Source of the DNA: Pseudomonadota bacterium
GTDB taxonomy: Bacteria > Myxococcota_A > Polyangia > Fen-1088
DNA: 17,111 bases
Direction: 5' to 3'
Assembly (NCBI GenBank): GCA_023438785.1
Contig: JAEXQJ010000022.1
Coordinates: 1 to 17,111, forward strand
Made by a program: the position numbers and the translations under genes. The notes under the pieces are model-generated. The model ran no database searches, was not told where the DNA came from, and saw nothing but the letters and a program-made list of their open reading frames with translations. The stretch's first letter is position 1; the number at the start of each line of letters is the position of its first letter. Below, in pieces: positions 1 through 9,300 of this stretch.

Positions 1-141
1 GAACGGTTTGAAGACCGAGCGAAAACGCGGAGATGCGAGCAGCCCGAGGCGCGAGGAGGGAGAATACTCGACGTATTTGACCGACGAGCAACGAAGGGAT
101 GCGACGCGGATCCGCGTTTTCGCGACCGATTCAAACCGTTC
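1..141. repeat. Large imperfect inverted repeat, cut by the window edge
   Basis: Bases 1-12 are the exact reverse complement of 130-141. After six mismatched positions, bases 19-31 are the exact reverse complement of 111-123. Together 25 of 31 outer positions pair. A small hairpin (AATAC at 63-67, GTATT at 73-77) sits almost at the centre. The element could be longer because base 1 is the window edge. It lies downstream of the kinase stop codon and contains no convincing gene. It could be an interspersed intergenic repeat or a large transcript hairpin; which one cannot be told from one copy. Confidence 0.6.
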
Positions 142-204
142 GGTGCTCAAGGTGCCCATATCAGCGACGGCAACAGCGGGTCTTGACCTCTATGTGACCC
201 CCGC

Positions 205-1848
205 TCAGTCCCCCACCGCTTTGAATTGCACGGCCGCCTCGTCTTCCGCCGATCGCTTGCCCTCGTCGTTCCCGGATGCGCTCTTGCGCCCGCCCTTTCG
301 ACTGCGAGCGGTCTTGCTCGGCTCCAGCACCACGTCGACGGTGCGGTCGCGGCTGGCGTCGACGGTGATGGTCTTGGTCACGTGGCCGTCAGCTTTCAGC
401 GTTATGGCGAGCGCCGCGTCTGAGCGAGGCAGGACCAGCCTCCGGGGGGTCACGCCGCGGCCACTGTCCTCCCCTTCCAACCAGATCTCCGCGCCGCTGG
501 GTTCCGTGTTGATCTGCAGCTCGACTCGGGCAGGAGCGGCGGCCTTGGCCACAGCGGCAGGCGCCCGCGGCGCGACAGGCACCGGCGCGGGCGCGGTGGC
601 TGCCTTCGGGGCCACTGGCGCCGGCTCGGGGCGAGTCAGCAAGAACACCGCGCCCGCGACCAGGGCGAGGCCCACTGGGATGCCAGCCCAAAGCACCCAT
701 CTCGATCGGGACGGCCGTTGCGTCGTCGTGGAAATGCGTCGGCGTTCGGATAGGACGCCCGGGCGGACCGACGACGGCAGCTTGGCCGTCGCATCGGGTG
801 TCTTGGCGTCACGGCTCGAATGGCTACCACCGGGCGCCGGGGTCCGGCGCGGAGGAGCCGGCGTTCGCCGCGGGCCAGACGCTTGCTCGGGCGTGAGGAT
901 GGCTGTACTCCCAGCGCTGACGCCCGCGAAACCGGGCGGCCGTTGTAACGCGGTGGTCAGTTCCGCAATTCCCAATCCCAAAAAGGCTGCGAGCTCCTCG
1001 GCCACCTGGGCCATGGATTGCGGCCTGCCCGCCGGATCCTTGACCAGCATTTGGGCCACCAGGCGCTCGATTTCCGGTGGCACGTCCGGCTGCAGCGAGG
1101 ACAGCTCGGGAGCGTCCTGGGCCATGTGAGCCATCAGCATGTCTCCAGGAGCTTCGAAGACGAAGGGCGGCCGCCCTGCCACCATTTCGAACACCATACA
1201 GCCGAGCGAATAGACGTCGGAGCGATGATCGATGTTGGAGAGGCCGCGACACTGTTCGGGCGACATATAGAGCGGCGTGCCGAGCAGACTGCCCGTCCGT
1301 GTGGCACCGCCCGTGTTCCCGGCGGACACCAGCTTGGCGATCCCGAAGTCGAGGACCTTGATCGTCAACTGGTCCCGCTGGTTGGGGGGAATCGTCAGAT
1401 ATGTGTTGTCCGGTTTGAGATCGCGGTGAACGATGCCGTTGGTGTGAGCGGCCTGCAGAGCATCGGCCACCAGGCCCGTTATGGCGGCGATGCTCGCGTA
1501 GTCGGGGGCTAGGCGGGTCACTCGGTCCAGGGTGGTGCGCAGGCTCTCGCCCTGCAGATACTCCATCACGATGTAGGCCCGCCCATCCGGCAGCACATCG
1601 CAGTCAAACACCTCGACGATGTTGGGATGGCGAAGCTGGGCCGTGGCGCGAGCCTCGGTGAAGAAGCGCGCAACCACCGTCTCGTCCATCGAGATCTGCG
1701 GAAGCAGGACCTTCACCGCGGCATCGCGACCGAGGTGTCGGTGGCGCGCCAGGTACACCTGGCCCATACCGCCTGCACCGAGGAGGCGCAGCACCGTGTA
1801 GGGGCCGATTTGCGAATCAGGGATGATCTGCTCGACGGGAGGTGCCAT
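205..1848 (-). CDS. Membrane-anchored Ser/Thr protein kinase with C-terminal PEGA domain
   Basis: This is a 547-residue Hanks-type (PknB-like) kinase that should phosphorylate Ser/Thr on protein substrates from the cytoplasmic side of the inner membrane. Visible kinase features are the glycine loop GAGGMGQV (24-31), the ATP-anchoring lysine K46 in AVKV, the catalytic loop HRDLKPDN (141-148), DFG (167-169) and an APE-equivalent SPE (196-198), so it should be active. A Pro/Arg-rich linker (about 320-382) leads to one membrane segment (about 384-405). An Ala/Pro stretch follows, then a PEGA-type domain (about 441-510), presumably periplasmic, and a basic tail. The ATG at 1848 opens directly before the kinase fold, although no strong ribosome binding site is seen. 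It follows the TPR gene by 72 bases on the same strand, so the two may be co-transcribed. Its substrate cannot be inferred. Confidence 0.93.
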   Translation of the reverse strand: MAPPVEQIIPDSQIGPYTVLRLLGAGGMGQVYLARHRHLGRDAAVKVLLPQISMDETVVARFFTEARATAQLRHPNIVEVFDCDVLPDGRAYIVMEYLQGESLRTTLDRVTRLAPDYASIAAITGLVADALQAAHTNGIVHRDLKPDNTYLTIPPNQRDQLTIKVLDFGIAKLVSAGNTGGATRTGSLLGTPLYMSPEQCRGLSNIDHRSDVYSLGCMVFEMVAGRPPFVFEAPGDMLMAHMAQDAPELSSLQPDVPPEIERLVAQMLVKDPAGRPQSMAQVAEELAAFLGLGIAELTTALQRPPGFAGVSAGSTAILTPEQASGPRRTPAPPRRTPAPGGSHSSRDAKTPDATAKLPSSVRPGVLSERRRISTTTQRPSRSRWVLWAGIPVGLALVAGAVFLLTRPEPAPVAPKAATAPAPVPVAPRAPAAVAKAAAPARVELQINTEPSGAEIWLEGEDSGRGVTPRRLVLPRSDAALAITLKADGHVTKTITVDASRDRTVDVVLEPSKTARSRKGGRKSASGNDEGKRSAEDEAAVQFKAVGD

Positions 1849-1920
1849 GGCTGATTGCGGACGCGGAGTCTACCTTGAGTCCAACACCACAGCACATCCG
1901 TCGACAATCTCGGAGAGTGA

Positions 1921-2772
1921 CTAGAAGCCCCCGACCAGGGCCGCCCCGCCTCCACCGACCGTCGGGAAAGGCGTGAACGCCAGCGTCCCCGAGGCACGGC
2001 GCGCACGGTAGCCCACGTAATACAACACGGCTCCTGTGACCAGGGCCGCGGCTCCCACGCCGAAGGAGACCCGAGACAGCGTGAGATAGGTGTCCGATGA
2101 GCTGTGTTTGGAGGCGTCATACGTGCCCGACGTCGCCTGGTCGTGAAGGTCGCGCGCGTGTAGGTATGAAAACACGCCGCCCAGCACAATGGCGGCACCC
2201 GCCCCGGCACTGGCAATTCCCGCCACGCGCAGGATGCGGCCCGTGCGAGGCGACAGGCTGGGCCGCTGCTCGATTTCGGCGGCAGGAGTCGACCTCGGGA
2301 CGACATGCGCTGCCGGGGGCGCATCCGCAGGTCCGGTTGCTGCCGCGACGGCCTTGGCCTTGTCCTGCGCCTCTAGCTCGGCCTGGGCCTTCCTCTGGGC
2401 CTCCAGCTCCGCTTGCTCTTTCTTCGCCTCGATCTCTGCCTCCAAGTCCGCGATGCGCTTCTCGACGTCCGGGCGGTTTTTGGCCTTGGGATCGGCATCC
2501 AAGTAGCGGCGGTAAAAAAACACCGCCCGTTGGGCATCGCCGTTCTGCCGATGAGACTGGGCGATATTGAAGAGGAACACCGGCTCCGGCTGAGCCGCGT
2601 AGGCCTTCTCGAACTGCTCGATGGCTTCGGAGAAGCGGCCCAATGAATAGGCCGTCATCCCCTTGCTGTAGTAACCCTCGGCCGATTGCCTGGTCTTGGA
2701 CTGGGCAAAGCCGGAAAGCGGGGCCGCGCACAGGGCGACCACAACAAGCAACGAAAGGTGGATGGATCTCAT
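1921..2772 (-). CDS. Exported TPR / coiled-coil protein with two C-terminal hydrophobic segments
   Basis: This 283-residue protein begins with a signal peptide (about 1-23, cleavage after GFA). Two TPR-like helical pairs follow (about 31-95); the second contains FNIAQSHRQNGDAQRAVFFYRRYL, a common form in myxobacterial envelope proteins. Residues about 100-142 are a charged Glu/Lys/Ala coiled coil. After an Ala/Pro linker come two hydrophobic segments (about 181-203 and 234-256) and a Gly-rich tail ending in Phe. TPR domains bind partner proteins; the partner is unknown. Lying directly before the kinase gene, it could be a scaffold or substrate of that kinase, but this is inference. The family is frequent in Myxococcota and has no settled function. 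Confidence 0.85.
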   Translation of the reverse strand: MRSIHLSLLVVVALCAAPLSGFAQSKTRQSAEGYYSKGMTAYSLGRFSEAIEQFEKAYAAQPEPVFLFNIAQSHRQNGDAQRAVFFYRRYLDADPKAKNRPDVEKRIADLEAEIEAKKEQAELEAQRKAQAELEAQDKAKAVAAATGPADAPPAAHVVPRSTPAAEIEQRPSLSPRTGRILRVAGIASAGAGAAIVLGGVFSYLHARDLHDQATSGTYDASKHSSSDTYLTLSRVSFGVGAAALVTGAVLYYVGYRARRASGTLAFTPFPTVGGGGAALVGGF

Positions 2773-2787
2773 GGGGCTGTGCTCATT

Positions 2788-2819
2788 TGAAAAGGGATGA
2801 AGGGGCTCCGCTGAGCCCC
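2788..2819 (-). terminator. Hairpin with T-rich tail between the VWA and TPR genes
   Basis: Bases 2802-2808 (GGGGCTC) pair perfectly with 2813-2819 (GAGCCCC) around a 4-base loop. Read on the minus strand, the stem is followed by a T-rich run (complement of 2789-2801). It lies just after the VWA stop codon and before the TPR start, so it may end or attenuate the RCC1-VWA transcript. The T tract is interrupted, so it may be leaky. Confidence 0.45.
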
Positions 2820-2848
2820 CTCATCGATTCACGTCTGTTTCGCCGTTC

Positions 2849-4354
2849 CTAGAAGGTGGGCGGAGCGCCCACCGGGTTGATGCAGCCGTGGCCCCAGTTG
2901 GCGATCAGGATGGCGCGATCGGCATCGTTGACCCATCCGTCCTTGTTCAAATCGGCGCGCATGGCGATCTGAAGGGGCGGCAGGGCACGCTGATACCACA
3001 CATCCCGCTGGGTCATGATGCTGTAATCGGCGCGGTCCACGCAGCCGCTGTCGTCCACATCGCCCTCCAATACGTGGTTGGTTCCGTAGGTCTGGCCAGG
3101 CAGGAGGGTGAAGGCCTGGAAGAGGGAACGAGAGGCGCCATTGCCCTGGCTCGGGAAGCTGGGCGAGGCGAGCTGTCTGAACATCGACAATTCCGCGGCC
3201 GGAATGTCGGTGGTGAGCGTCGTCCCCGCGGTGGTCGTCACGGCAGCCGTGGGGGACGCCCAGGCGAGCATGGTCGGGGTGATGCCAGCGAGCGAAGCGC
3301 TCACATTGTAGACGCCGCGACCGGTGTCCCGGTTGTCAGTCGCGGAAACAGTGGAGGCGGCCGTCAGCGCGGGAGAGGAGACGGCGGCTGCGCTCATCGT
3401 CGACATGCTGCTGTCGAACGTCGTGTAGTGGACGTTCACGCGCCACGCGAGGTTGGTCGTCGCCATCTCATTGGGCACGATGTACGAGCTCGTCGCGTTG
3501 GCCGAATTGGCGTCGTTCAGTCGCAACGAGCGGCGAACCACGCGCGCCTGCCAGCTTCCCCCGCCCGGCACGTAGGTCGAGTTGCCGATGGCATCCGGCG
3601 CGCCCGAGCCCACGGCGGCGCTCATGCCCCAGTCATTCTGACCCTTGTTCCAGGAGGTGTTGGGATCGGTGCTGAAGGGCTCGGCCGTGGAGGCGATCTC
3701 CCAGTTGCCACAGTCCCCGCGGCTGCTGTTGTTCTCCAGGCCGTCCGCCTCCAGCGTGATGGTCTGGGGCGTGACCTGGTCGGCCAGGCGAATGGTGTTC
3801 AGGACGCGGCAGAGAGCGTCGGCCAGAGGCGTCCGCCCCATGAAGTTCGGATCGGGCGTGCGCGTGGGGTCGGTCTTGAAGGACTCGAACTTCTGGATGA
3901 GCTTGGTATAGGGCGAGGTGTCCGGCGCCGGAGTGAAATCGCAGTAGTAGTTGGTGGTGCCGGCCAAGCTGGTCTTCGTGATGAACTCAGCGCAGCCGCT
4001 GCCCACACCGCACAGGTCGGTGCAGTCCTTGGCCTCGAGCGGCCACACCTGCCTGGCATTGTCCTGCGTCGGATCGTCGGTCCCCAAGCCGAGACGGAAA
4101 TCCCAGATGGCGTAGGCGCGCTTGACGCTCGGGTCGACGAGATCCTTCGATGAGATCACGCCCTTGATGGCATCCATGGCATCGGTCCAACGCGTCTGCG
4201 CCGAATTGCTCGGGTTCGTATTCGCGGACATGCTGCCCGTGCGGTCCAAGAGGATGAGCGAGTACTCATCCACGGCGTGGGCCGTCGATGCGTACCCGGT
4301 GATGCCCAACGCACCAAATAGGCCGAGGGAGGTGAGCGTGATTTTTCGAGTCAT
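2849..4354 (-). CDS. Secreted von Willebrand A protein with C-terminal dockerin-like pair
   Basis: This 501-residue exported protein has a signal peptide (1-27, ending AHA) followed directly by a VWA fold. The metal site is DRTGS (37-41), a DxTxS form of the usual DxSxS. The supporting threonine lies in GRTPLADAL (173-181), and a later aspartate lies in EADGLENN (202-209). Several Cys pairs (about 111-138) suggest disulfides. The middle is Thr/Ala/Ser-rich and probably beta-sandwich. The C-terminus (about 430-488) has two EF-type calcium loops, DVDDSGCVD and DLNKDGWVN, each followed by a helix, as in type I dockerins. A longer reading from 4516 is open, but the ATG at 4354 has AAGGA 10 bases upstream and opens the signal peptide, so it was chosen. 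It lies 32 bases after the second RCC1 gene and probably shares its operon. It probably mediates adhesion or complex assembly; its partner is unknown. Confidence 0.88.
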   Translation of the reverse strand: MTRKITLTSLGLFGALGITGYASTAHAVDEYSLILLDRTGSMSANTNPSNSAQTRWTDAMDAIKGVISSKDLVDPSVKRAYAIWDFRLGLGTDDPTQDNARQVWPLEAKDCTDLCGVGSGCAEFITKTSLAGTTNYYCDFTPAPDTSPYTKLIQKFESFKTDPTRTPDPNFMGRTPLADALCRVLNTIRLADQVTPQTITLEADGLENNSSRGDCGNWEIASTAEPFSTDPNTSWNKGQNDWGMSAAVGSGAPDAIGNSTYVPGGGSWQARVVRRSLRLNDANSANATSSYIVPNEMATTNLAWRVNVHYTTFDSSMSTMSAAAVSSPALTAASTVSATDNRDTGRGVYNVSASLAGITPTMLAWASPTAAVTTTAGTTLTTDIPAAELSMFRQLASPSFPSQGNGASRSLFQAFTLLPGQTYGTNHVLEGDVDDSGCVDRADYSIMTQRDVWYQRALPPLQIAMRADLNKDGWVNDADRAILIANWGHGCINPVGAPPTF

Positions 4355-4363
4355 GGTCTGTCT

Positions 4364-4371
4364 GTCCTTTC
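4364..4371 (-). promoter_or_regulatory. Ribosome binding site deciding the VWA start
   Basis: On the minus strand this reads GAAAGGAC, with AGGA ending 10 bases before the ATG at 4354. It supports 4354 over the upstream in-frame start at 4516, which would overlap the preceding gene by about 130 bases. The same octamer precedes the second RCC1 gene. Confidence 0.6.
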
Positions 4372-4386
4372 GCCTAGTCTGAGTTT

Positions 4387-6366
4387 CTACGGAGCCACGA
4401 TGTGAATGGCTGGAAGCTTGCCGGGCACGGTCTCGGGGCTGCCTCCCACGTAACCGGTTGGCTCGACGGAGGCGTAGCCGAGACCGAGTTGGCCTTGGAG
4501 ATTCATTCCCCAACAACGCACCTGCCCCGTGTTGAGTAGGGCGCAGTTGTGGTAGGCGCCGGTGGCAAACAGAGTGGCGTAGACGGCCAGCCCGCTTGAG
4601 TCCGTGCCGAAGTCGATAGGGGGAGCGGAGTTGGGCGGCGCGGTCGTTCCCAAGGGCGCCATCCGCCCCAAACCGAGCTGTGCATACTCGTTGCGGCCGA
4701 CACAGCGCAGGTCGTGGCTATTCAGGAGCAGGCAGGTGTGCTTCGCGCCGCAGGCCAGTTGGGCGATGCGATAGCCCCAGGTGGCCGAAGGCCAATCGCC
4801 AGCCCGGGCCAGCGGATTGTCTTCGGTGTAGCCCACGCCCAGGCTGCCGTCGCCGTTGTAGCCCCAGCAACGGTGCACGCTGCGGCCATCCTCGCCATCG
4901 ATGGAGACGCAGGTGTGAAAGCCACCCGCGCTGATCCCAGCGATGGTCCCCTTTTCCAGCATGGTGATGGGGGCCGTGGTGCTGGGCAGTTCGTCGTCGC
5001 CGATGTTGTTCGTATGGCCGAGGCCCAACTGTCCAAGGTCGTTGCGCCCCCAGCAACGGACGGCATCGGTACCGATACGAGCGCAGGTGTGATCGCCTGC
5101 CAAGGCCAATGCCGTGGCCACGCCGCCCAGCGAGACTTGCGCGACATCCGCGCCGGGTGCTTCGTCGTCGCCAACGGTCTTCGTGTGTCCCAGCCCCAAT
5201 TGTCCGTAGTCGTTCCGGCCCCAGCAGCGGAGCGAGCCGTCCGACAGCAGGGCGCAAGTGCTGTCGCCACCAGCGGCGACTTGCCTGACCGGCAGGCCCA
5301 GGGCCACCTGAGACAGGGCGGCCGACGGGACCTCGTCATCGCCGATGTCGTCAGCGTTTCCGCGCCCGAGCTGACCGAAGGCATTGTCGCCCCAGCAGTG
5401 CACCGACTGATCGGCCATCAGCGCACAGGTGTGCCGATCGCCGGCGACCAAGAAGCCTGCGGGCCCGCCCAGCGCGATGGGGCCGAGTTGGTAGGGCAGC
5501 TTGCCGGAGAGGTCGTCCTGGTTGCCAAGGCCAAGCTGGCCGTGTTGGTTGCCACCCCAGCAGCGGACGTGGCCCGAGCGAAACAGCGCGCAAGTGTGGG
5601 TCGCGCCGGCCACCATCTGAGCAATGACGGTGGGCCGACAGTCGTCCTCGCAACCATCCGCAGGCTGATGGTTGCCGTCGTCGCACTCCTCGGGCGACTG
5701 GACCCGCCCGTCACCGCAGCGGGGTGGGTCGCAGGCGCCCGCGTGGCACAGCCCACAACAGGGCAAGCCGTCCACGGTCACCAGATCGGGTCCACACGTC
5801 TTCAGGGTGTTGCCGTCGCAGAACGCATAGCCCGGCTGCCGGTCCGCGCATTCCGCGACGAGGGTGGCGCAACGTCCACTGGAGCTATCGCAGCGCTGGT
5901 TCGCCTCGCAGCTCAAGCGGGGCGTCCACAGCCCGCCACTGCACAGCAGGACCACGGCTTGGTTCGACCCGGCGCAGGCAAAAGCCCCGGAGGCGGAACA
6001 CGGCGCCCCCGAGGTGGCGAGCAACGGCCCACCCGAGCTCGCGTCGTCAGCATCCGACAAGGCCTGGCAGTCATAGACCAGCCAGCCGCCGTCCGTGTCC
6101 CCGACCTCGACGGCGGCATCCACGGTGCCGCCTTCCGCGACGGGGCTGTCCGGGCCCACCTCCCGGCCACCTCCGTCGGGAGAGAGCCCATCCAGGGGCC
6201 CATCCGGGCGCGGTTCGGGCAAGGCCCCGTCCCCTTCTGCATCCACGTGAACCGCCGCGTCCGGCTGGTCCGCGATTGATCCGCTCTTTGAGCAGGCAAG
6301 GGTTGACATGGCGCTCAAAAGCGCCACGCCGACGATGCGGCCCCAGCCTACCCAACACGGCTTCAC
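4387..6366 (-). CDS. RCC1-repeat lipoprotein, shorter paralogue
   Basis: This 659-residue lipoprotein has a signal peptide ending in STLAC, with the lipid-bearing Cys at 25. An Asp/Gly/Pro-rich linker follows (about 30-95), then a Cys-rich region (about 100-215), then one 'Myxococcus cysteine-rich repeat' (about 217-243, CGDG...EECDDGN...DGC). Residues 248-655 hold seven RCC1 blades, each with the pattern HTCAL...G.VRCWG.N..GQLGLG, so one closed seven-bladed propeller is expected. Several blades are joined by a GDDE.P loop. The GTG start at 6366 has AAGGA 6 bases upstream, and the gene begins 12 bases after the previous stop, so the two RCC1 genes are almost certainly co-transcribed. The likely location is the outer membrane or cell surface. 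RCC1 propellers bind proteins; the ligand is unknown. The linker through propeller matches the upstream gene in order and spacing, implying a tandem duplication. Confidence 0.9.
   Translation of the reverse strand: MKPCWVGWGRIVGVALLSAMSTLACSKSGSIADQPDAAVHVDAEGDGALPEPRPDGPLDGLSPDGGGREVGPDSPVAEGGTVDAAVEVGDTDGGWLVYDCQALSDADDASSGGPLLATSGAPCSASGAFACAGSNQAVVLLCSGGLWTPRLSCEANQRCDSSSGRCATLVAECADRQPGYAFCDGNTLKTCGPDLVTVDGLPCCGLCHAGACDPPRCGDGRVQSPEECDDGNHQPADGCEDDCRPTVIAQMVAGATHTCALFRSGHVRCWGGNQHGQLGLGNQDDLSGKLPYQLGPIALGGPAGFLVAGDRHTCALMADQSVHCWGDNAFGQLGRGNADDIGDDEVPSAALSQVALGLPVRQVAAGGDSTCALLSDGSLRCWGRNDYGQLGLGHTKTVGDDEAPGADVAQVSLGGVATALALAGDHTCARIGTDAVRCWGRNDLGQLGLGHTNNIGDDELPSTTAPITMLEKGTIAGISAGGFHTCVSIDGEDGRSVHRCWGYNGDGSLGVGYTEDNPLARAGDWPSATWGYRIAQLACGAKHTCLLLNSHDLRCVGRNEYAQLGLGRMAPLGTTAPPNSAPPIDFGTDSSGLAVYATLFATGAYHNCALLNTGQVRCWGMNLQGQLGLGYASVEPTGYVGGSPETVPGKLPAIHIVAP
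4402..5625 (-). repeat. Seven-unit RCC1 blade array (second RCC1 gene)
   Basis: Residues 248-655 consist of seven blade repeats of about 55-65 residues, each recognisable by a paired TC and CWG(or CVG).N motif. The fifth is longer (an insertion around DGEDGRS). In the sixth, CWG is CVG. This is a coding repeat, not an independent element. Confidence 0.85.
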
Positions 6367-6371
6367 TTTTT

Positions 6372-6379
6372 GTCCTTTC
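6372..6379 (-). promoter_or_regulatory. Ribosome binding site of the second RCC1 gene
   Basis: On the minus strand this reads GAAAGGAC, with AGGA 6 bases before the GTG at 6366. It overlaps the last base of the preceding stop codon, supporting both the GTG start and translation from a shared messenger. Confidence 0.6.
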
Positions 6380-9300
6380 TACTGAAAAACCCGAACCCCC
6401 GTGAGTTGGTCCGGGGTCTTGGCGACGTAATCCGGCGAGACGAGCAGCCGGGTCCCGTCTCCGAGCTGGCCCAGGTGGTTGCGTCCCCAACAGCGGACCT
6501 CACCGTTGCTGAGCAGCGCGCACGAGTGTGAGGCGCCCAGGGCCACCGTGGTCGCGGTAATCCCCGATCCAAAGGAAACGTCGGGCAGCGAGGCGGGCCT
6601 GGTCGCGCTGGTGCCGCCTCGGTTCGTGATATCGCCGTAGCCCAACTGACTCTTGGTGTTGAGCCCCCAGCAGCGCAGCGCGCCCGTGACCAACTTGGCA
6701 CACGTGCTGGCGTTGCCAGCGAAGACCTTGGAGACATCCGTTAACACAAGGACGCCCGACGTGGCCGGCGCCTCATCGTCGCCGATGTACATGCTCGTCC
6801 CCGACGCGGCCAAGCCCAATCCAAGCTGGCCCGCCAGATTGGAGCCCCAGCACTCCAAGTACCCGTTGTCCAGGCGCGCGCAGGTGTGACTCGCGCCGGA
6901 CGCCATCAGGTTGGTGGTCCGCGACGTGGGAAGGATGGGAGTCGCGGGAGGCGTGGCTGCGGCCGGGGTCTCCGTCGCGCCGATGGAAGTCGTATCGCCC
7001 CGACCCAATTGCCCGAGATCGTTGTTGCCCCAACAGATGGGGCTGCCAGTGGCCAGGGTTGCGCACACGAAACCGGCGCCCACAACCACGCTGCTGGCCG
7101 TGCCGCCGATGCTGACGGCGCCCAGGGCGGTGGCGGCCTGGGTCCGGCTGACATGTTCCGTGGTGGCCAGTCCCAGTGCCCCTGACCCGTTTGCGCCCCA
7201 GCAGCGCACCGAGCCGTTCTCCAGAACCGCACAGGTTTCGCTTCCGCCGGCCACCAGCGCCTTGACCGGGCTGCTGAAGCTGATGGTGGGCGCCGGGCCG
7301 TTGCGAACCGTGGTGTCACCTTGCCCGAGTTGACCCCAGTCATTAGCCCCCCAGCAGCGCACGCCGCCACCGCTGAGGGCCACGCAGGTGTGGCTCGAAC
7401 CAGAAGCGATTTGCGTCGCCGTCTCGGTTCCGAAAGTCACCAGCCCGATCTGGTAGGGGTAGACGGTGTTGTGCGGATCTCGATCCGTCAGGCCGAGCTG
7501 GCCGTAGGTGTTGTCGCCCCAACAACGAACCGCGCCGCTGCCCAGCAAGGCGCACGTGAAGTTGTCTCCCGCGGACAGGCCTACCACCGTCGAGGTCTTG
7601 CAGTTCGCCTCGCACCCGTCGCCCGGTGTGAGATTGCCGTCGTCGCACTCCTCGGCGAGGCTTGGTTGCTCCTTGCCGTCGCCGCACACCGGGGGCTGGC
7701 ACGCGTTGGCCGAGCAGATCCCGACGCAAGGGGTGGGTGTCGTGGCGGTGTAGTCCGCGTTGCACGTCTGTAAGGTGTCGCTCGCGTCGCAGAAGACCGC
7801 GCTCGTTTGGCAGCGCGAGATCATGGTGTGGCACTGCCCATCGGACTGGTCGCAATTCTGCCCAGTTAAACAGGTGCCGTTGTCCACCCAGACTCCGCCC
7901 GTGCACTTGAGTTTGAGCGCCTGGCGCGCGCCGTTGCAATTCAGGGAACCGGCGCCGGCGCAGGGACAATCGAGGGCGGCCGCGCTCCCGCAACCAGGGT
8001 TGATGGCGCAGGTGCCAGCCGAGCAGCTCATGCCCGGCCCGCAGCTTACCCGCGGCGAATCGGGGACATTTCCCGTGGCCTTGCACACCGACGCGCCGGT
8101 GGTGCACTCGGTCTGGCCCGTCTTGCAAACGTTGTCGTCGGGGGTACACACCGTGCCCGCCCTGCAGACGGCGCAGCTTCCGTTGTTGCACACCAGGTCG
8201 GTTCCGCAGCCAGTGCCATTGGGCTGGTAGGTGCCTTGGTCCTTGCACTCGGGCAACCCTGACGAGCAATCGAGAGCGCCCTTGTGGCAAGGCGCGCCGG
8301 CCGGCGTACAGGTGGCCCCGTTCGCACAGGCCACGCACGAGCCGCTGCTGCACACGCGGCCGCTGCCGCAGTCCGAGCCGTCGGCGGCGTTGGCGCTCAG
8401 CACGCACACGGATGTGCCGGTGGTGCATGAGGTCTTGCCCACCTTGCAGGTGGTGCCTGGAGGAACGCAGTCCTGGTTTTCGGCGCAGGCCGCGCAGGTT
8501 CCATTCAGGCAAACCTTGTTGTCGCCACATTTCGTGCCGTTGCCGACCGCGGTGGTGCCTTCCGCGCACGTCGGGGTTCCACTCGAGCAGTCCAGAGTGC
8601 CGGCGTGGCAAGGGTTGGCCGGCACACACGAAGTGCCCTGGCTGCAGGCCTTGCACGCGCCGCCGCTGCACACCATGCCGTTGCCGCACTTGCTGCCATC
8701 GGGGGCGTTGCCCGTCTCGATGCAGACCGGCTGCCCGGTGTTGCACGAGGTCTTGCCCACCCGGCATGCGGCGCCGGCCACTTCACAGGACGCATCGAGC
8801 CTGCAATCCGCGCACACTCCGGCGCGACAGACCTTGTCAGTCCCGCAGGAGTCGCCGTCGGCACGGGAGGTCCCCAGGTCCACACACGAGGGCGTTCCGC
8901 CTTCGCAGGCCAGAGCCCCGTTGTGGCAAGGATTGCTCGGGACGCACTTGCTTCCGGCGCTGCATTCGACACACTGGCCGGCGGCACAGACCTTTCCGGA
9001 GCCGCAGGGGGATCCGTCGTCCGCGTCGCCACCCGCCTCGCACACCGGCACGCCGGTCGCACAATTGACTCTCCCCTTCTTGCACTCCCGACCGAAATCG
9101 CAAGGCGCGCCAGCCTGGCAGGTGGAGCCTTCATCGACGGCGCCATCACCCTGCGAATCCGCATTCAGATCGGCATCGCCGTCGACGGATGCAGGGCCAT
9201 CCTGCGCGACGGGGGTGTCCGAGATGCTGGCGTCGTCCTTCACCTCGCTCGCCTTCCAGCAGGTAAGACTGCCTGGGTCGCAGACGTAGCCGCCGGGACA

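Noticed and set aside
3010..3020. A GGGTCATGATG resembling the right operator half and TetR start
   Set aside because: It lies inside the VWA coding sequence and lacks the other half of the palindrome.
2888..4153. A 421-residue plus-strand reading frame opposite the VWA gene
   Set aside because: It is antisense to a gene with clear domains; its product is low-complexity Arg/Gly/Ala/Val typical of GC-rich shadow frames.
6388..9123. Regularly spaced repeats that could suggest a CRISPR array
   Set aside because: The units are protein modules with third-base variation and no constant repeat with unique spacers.
8231..9289. A 352-residue plus-strand frame opposite the Cys-rich array
   Set aside because: Its apparent repeats (such as HTRPLPQ) are the mirror of the cysteine modules on the true strand.
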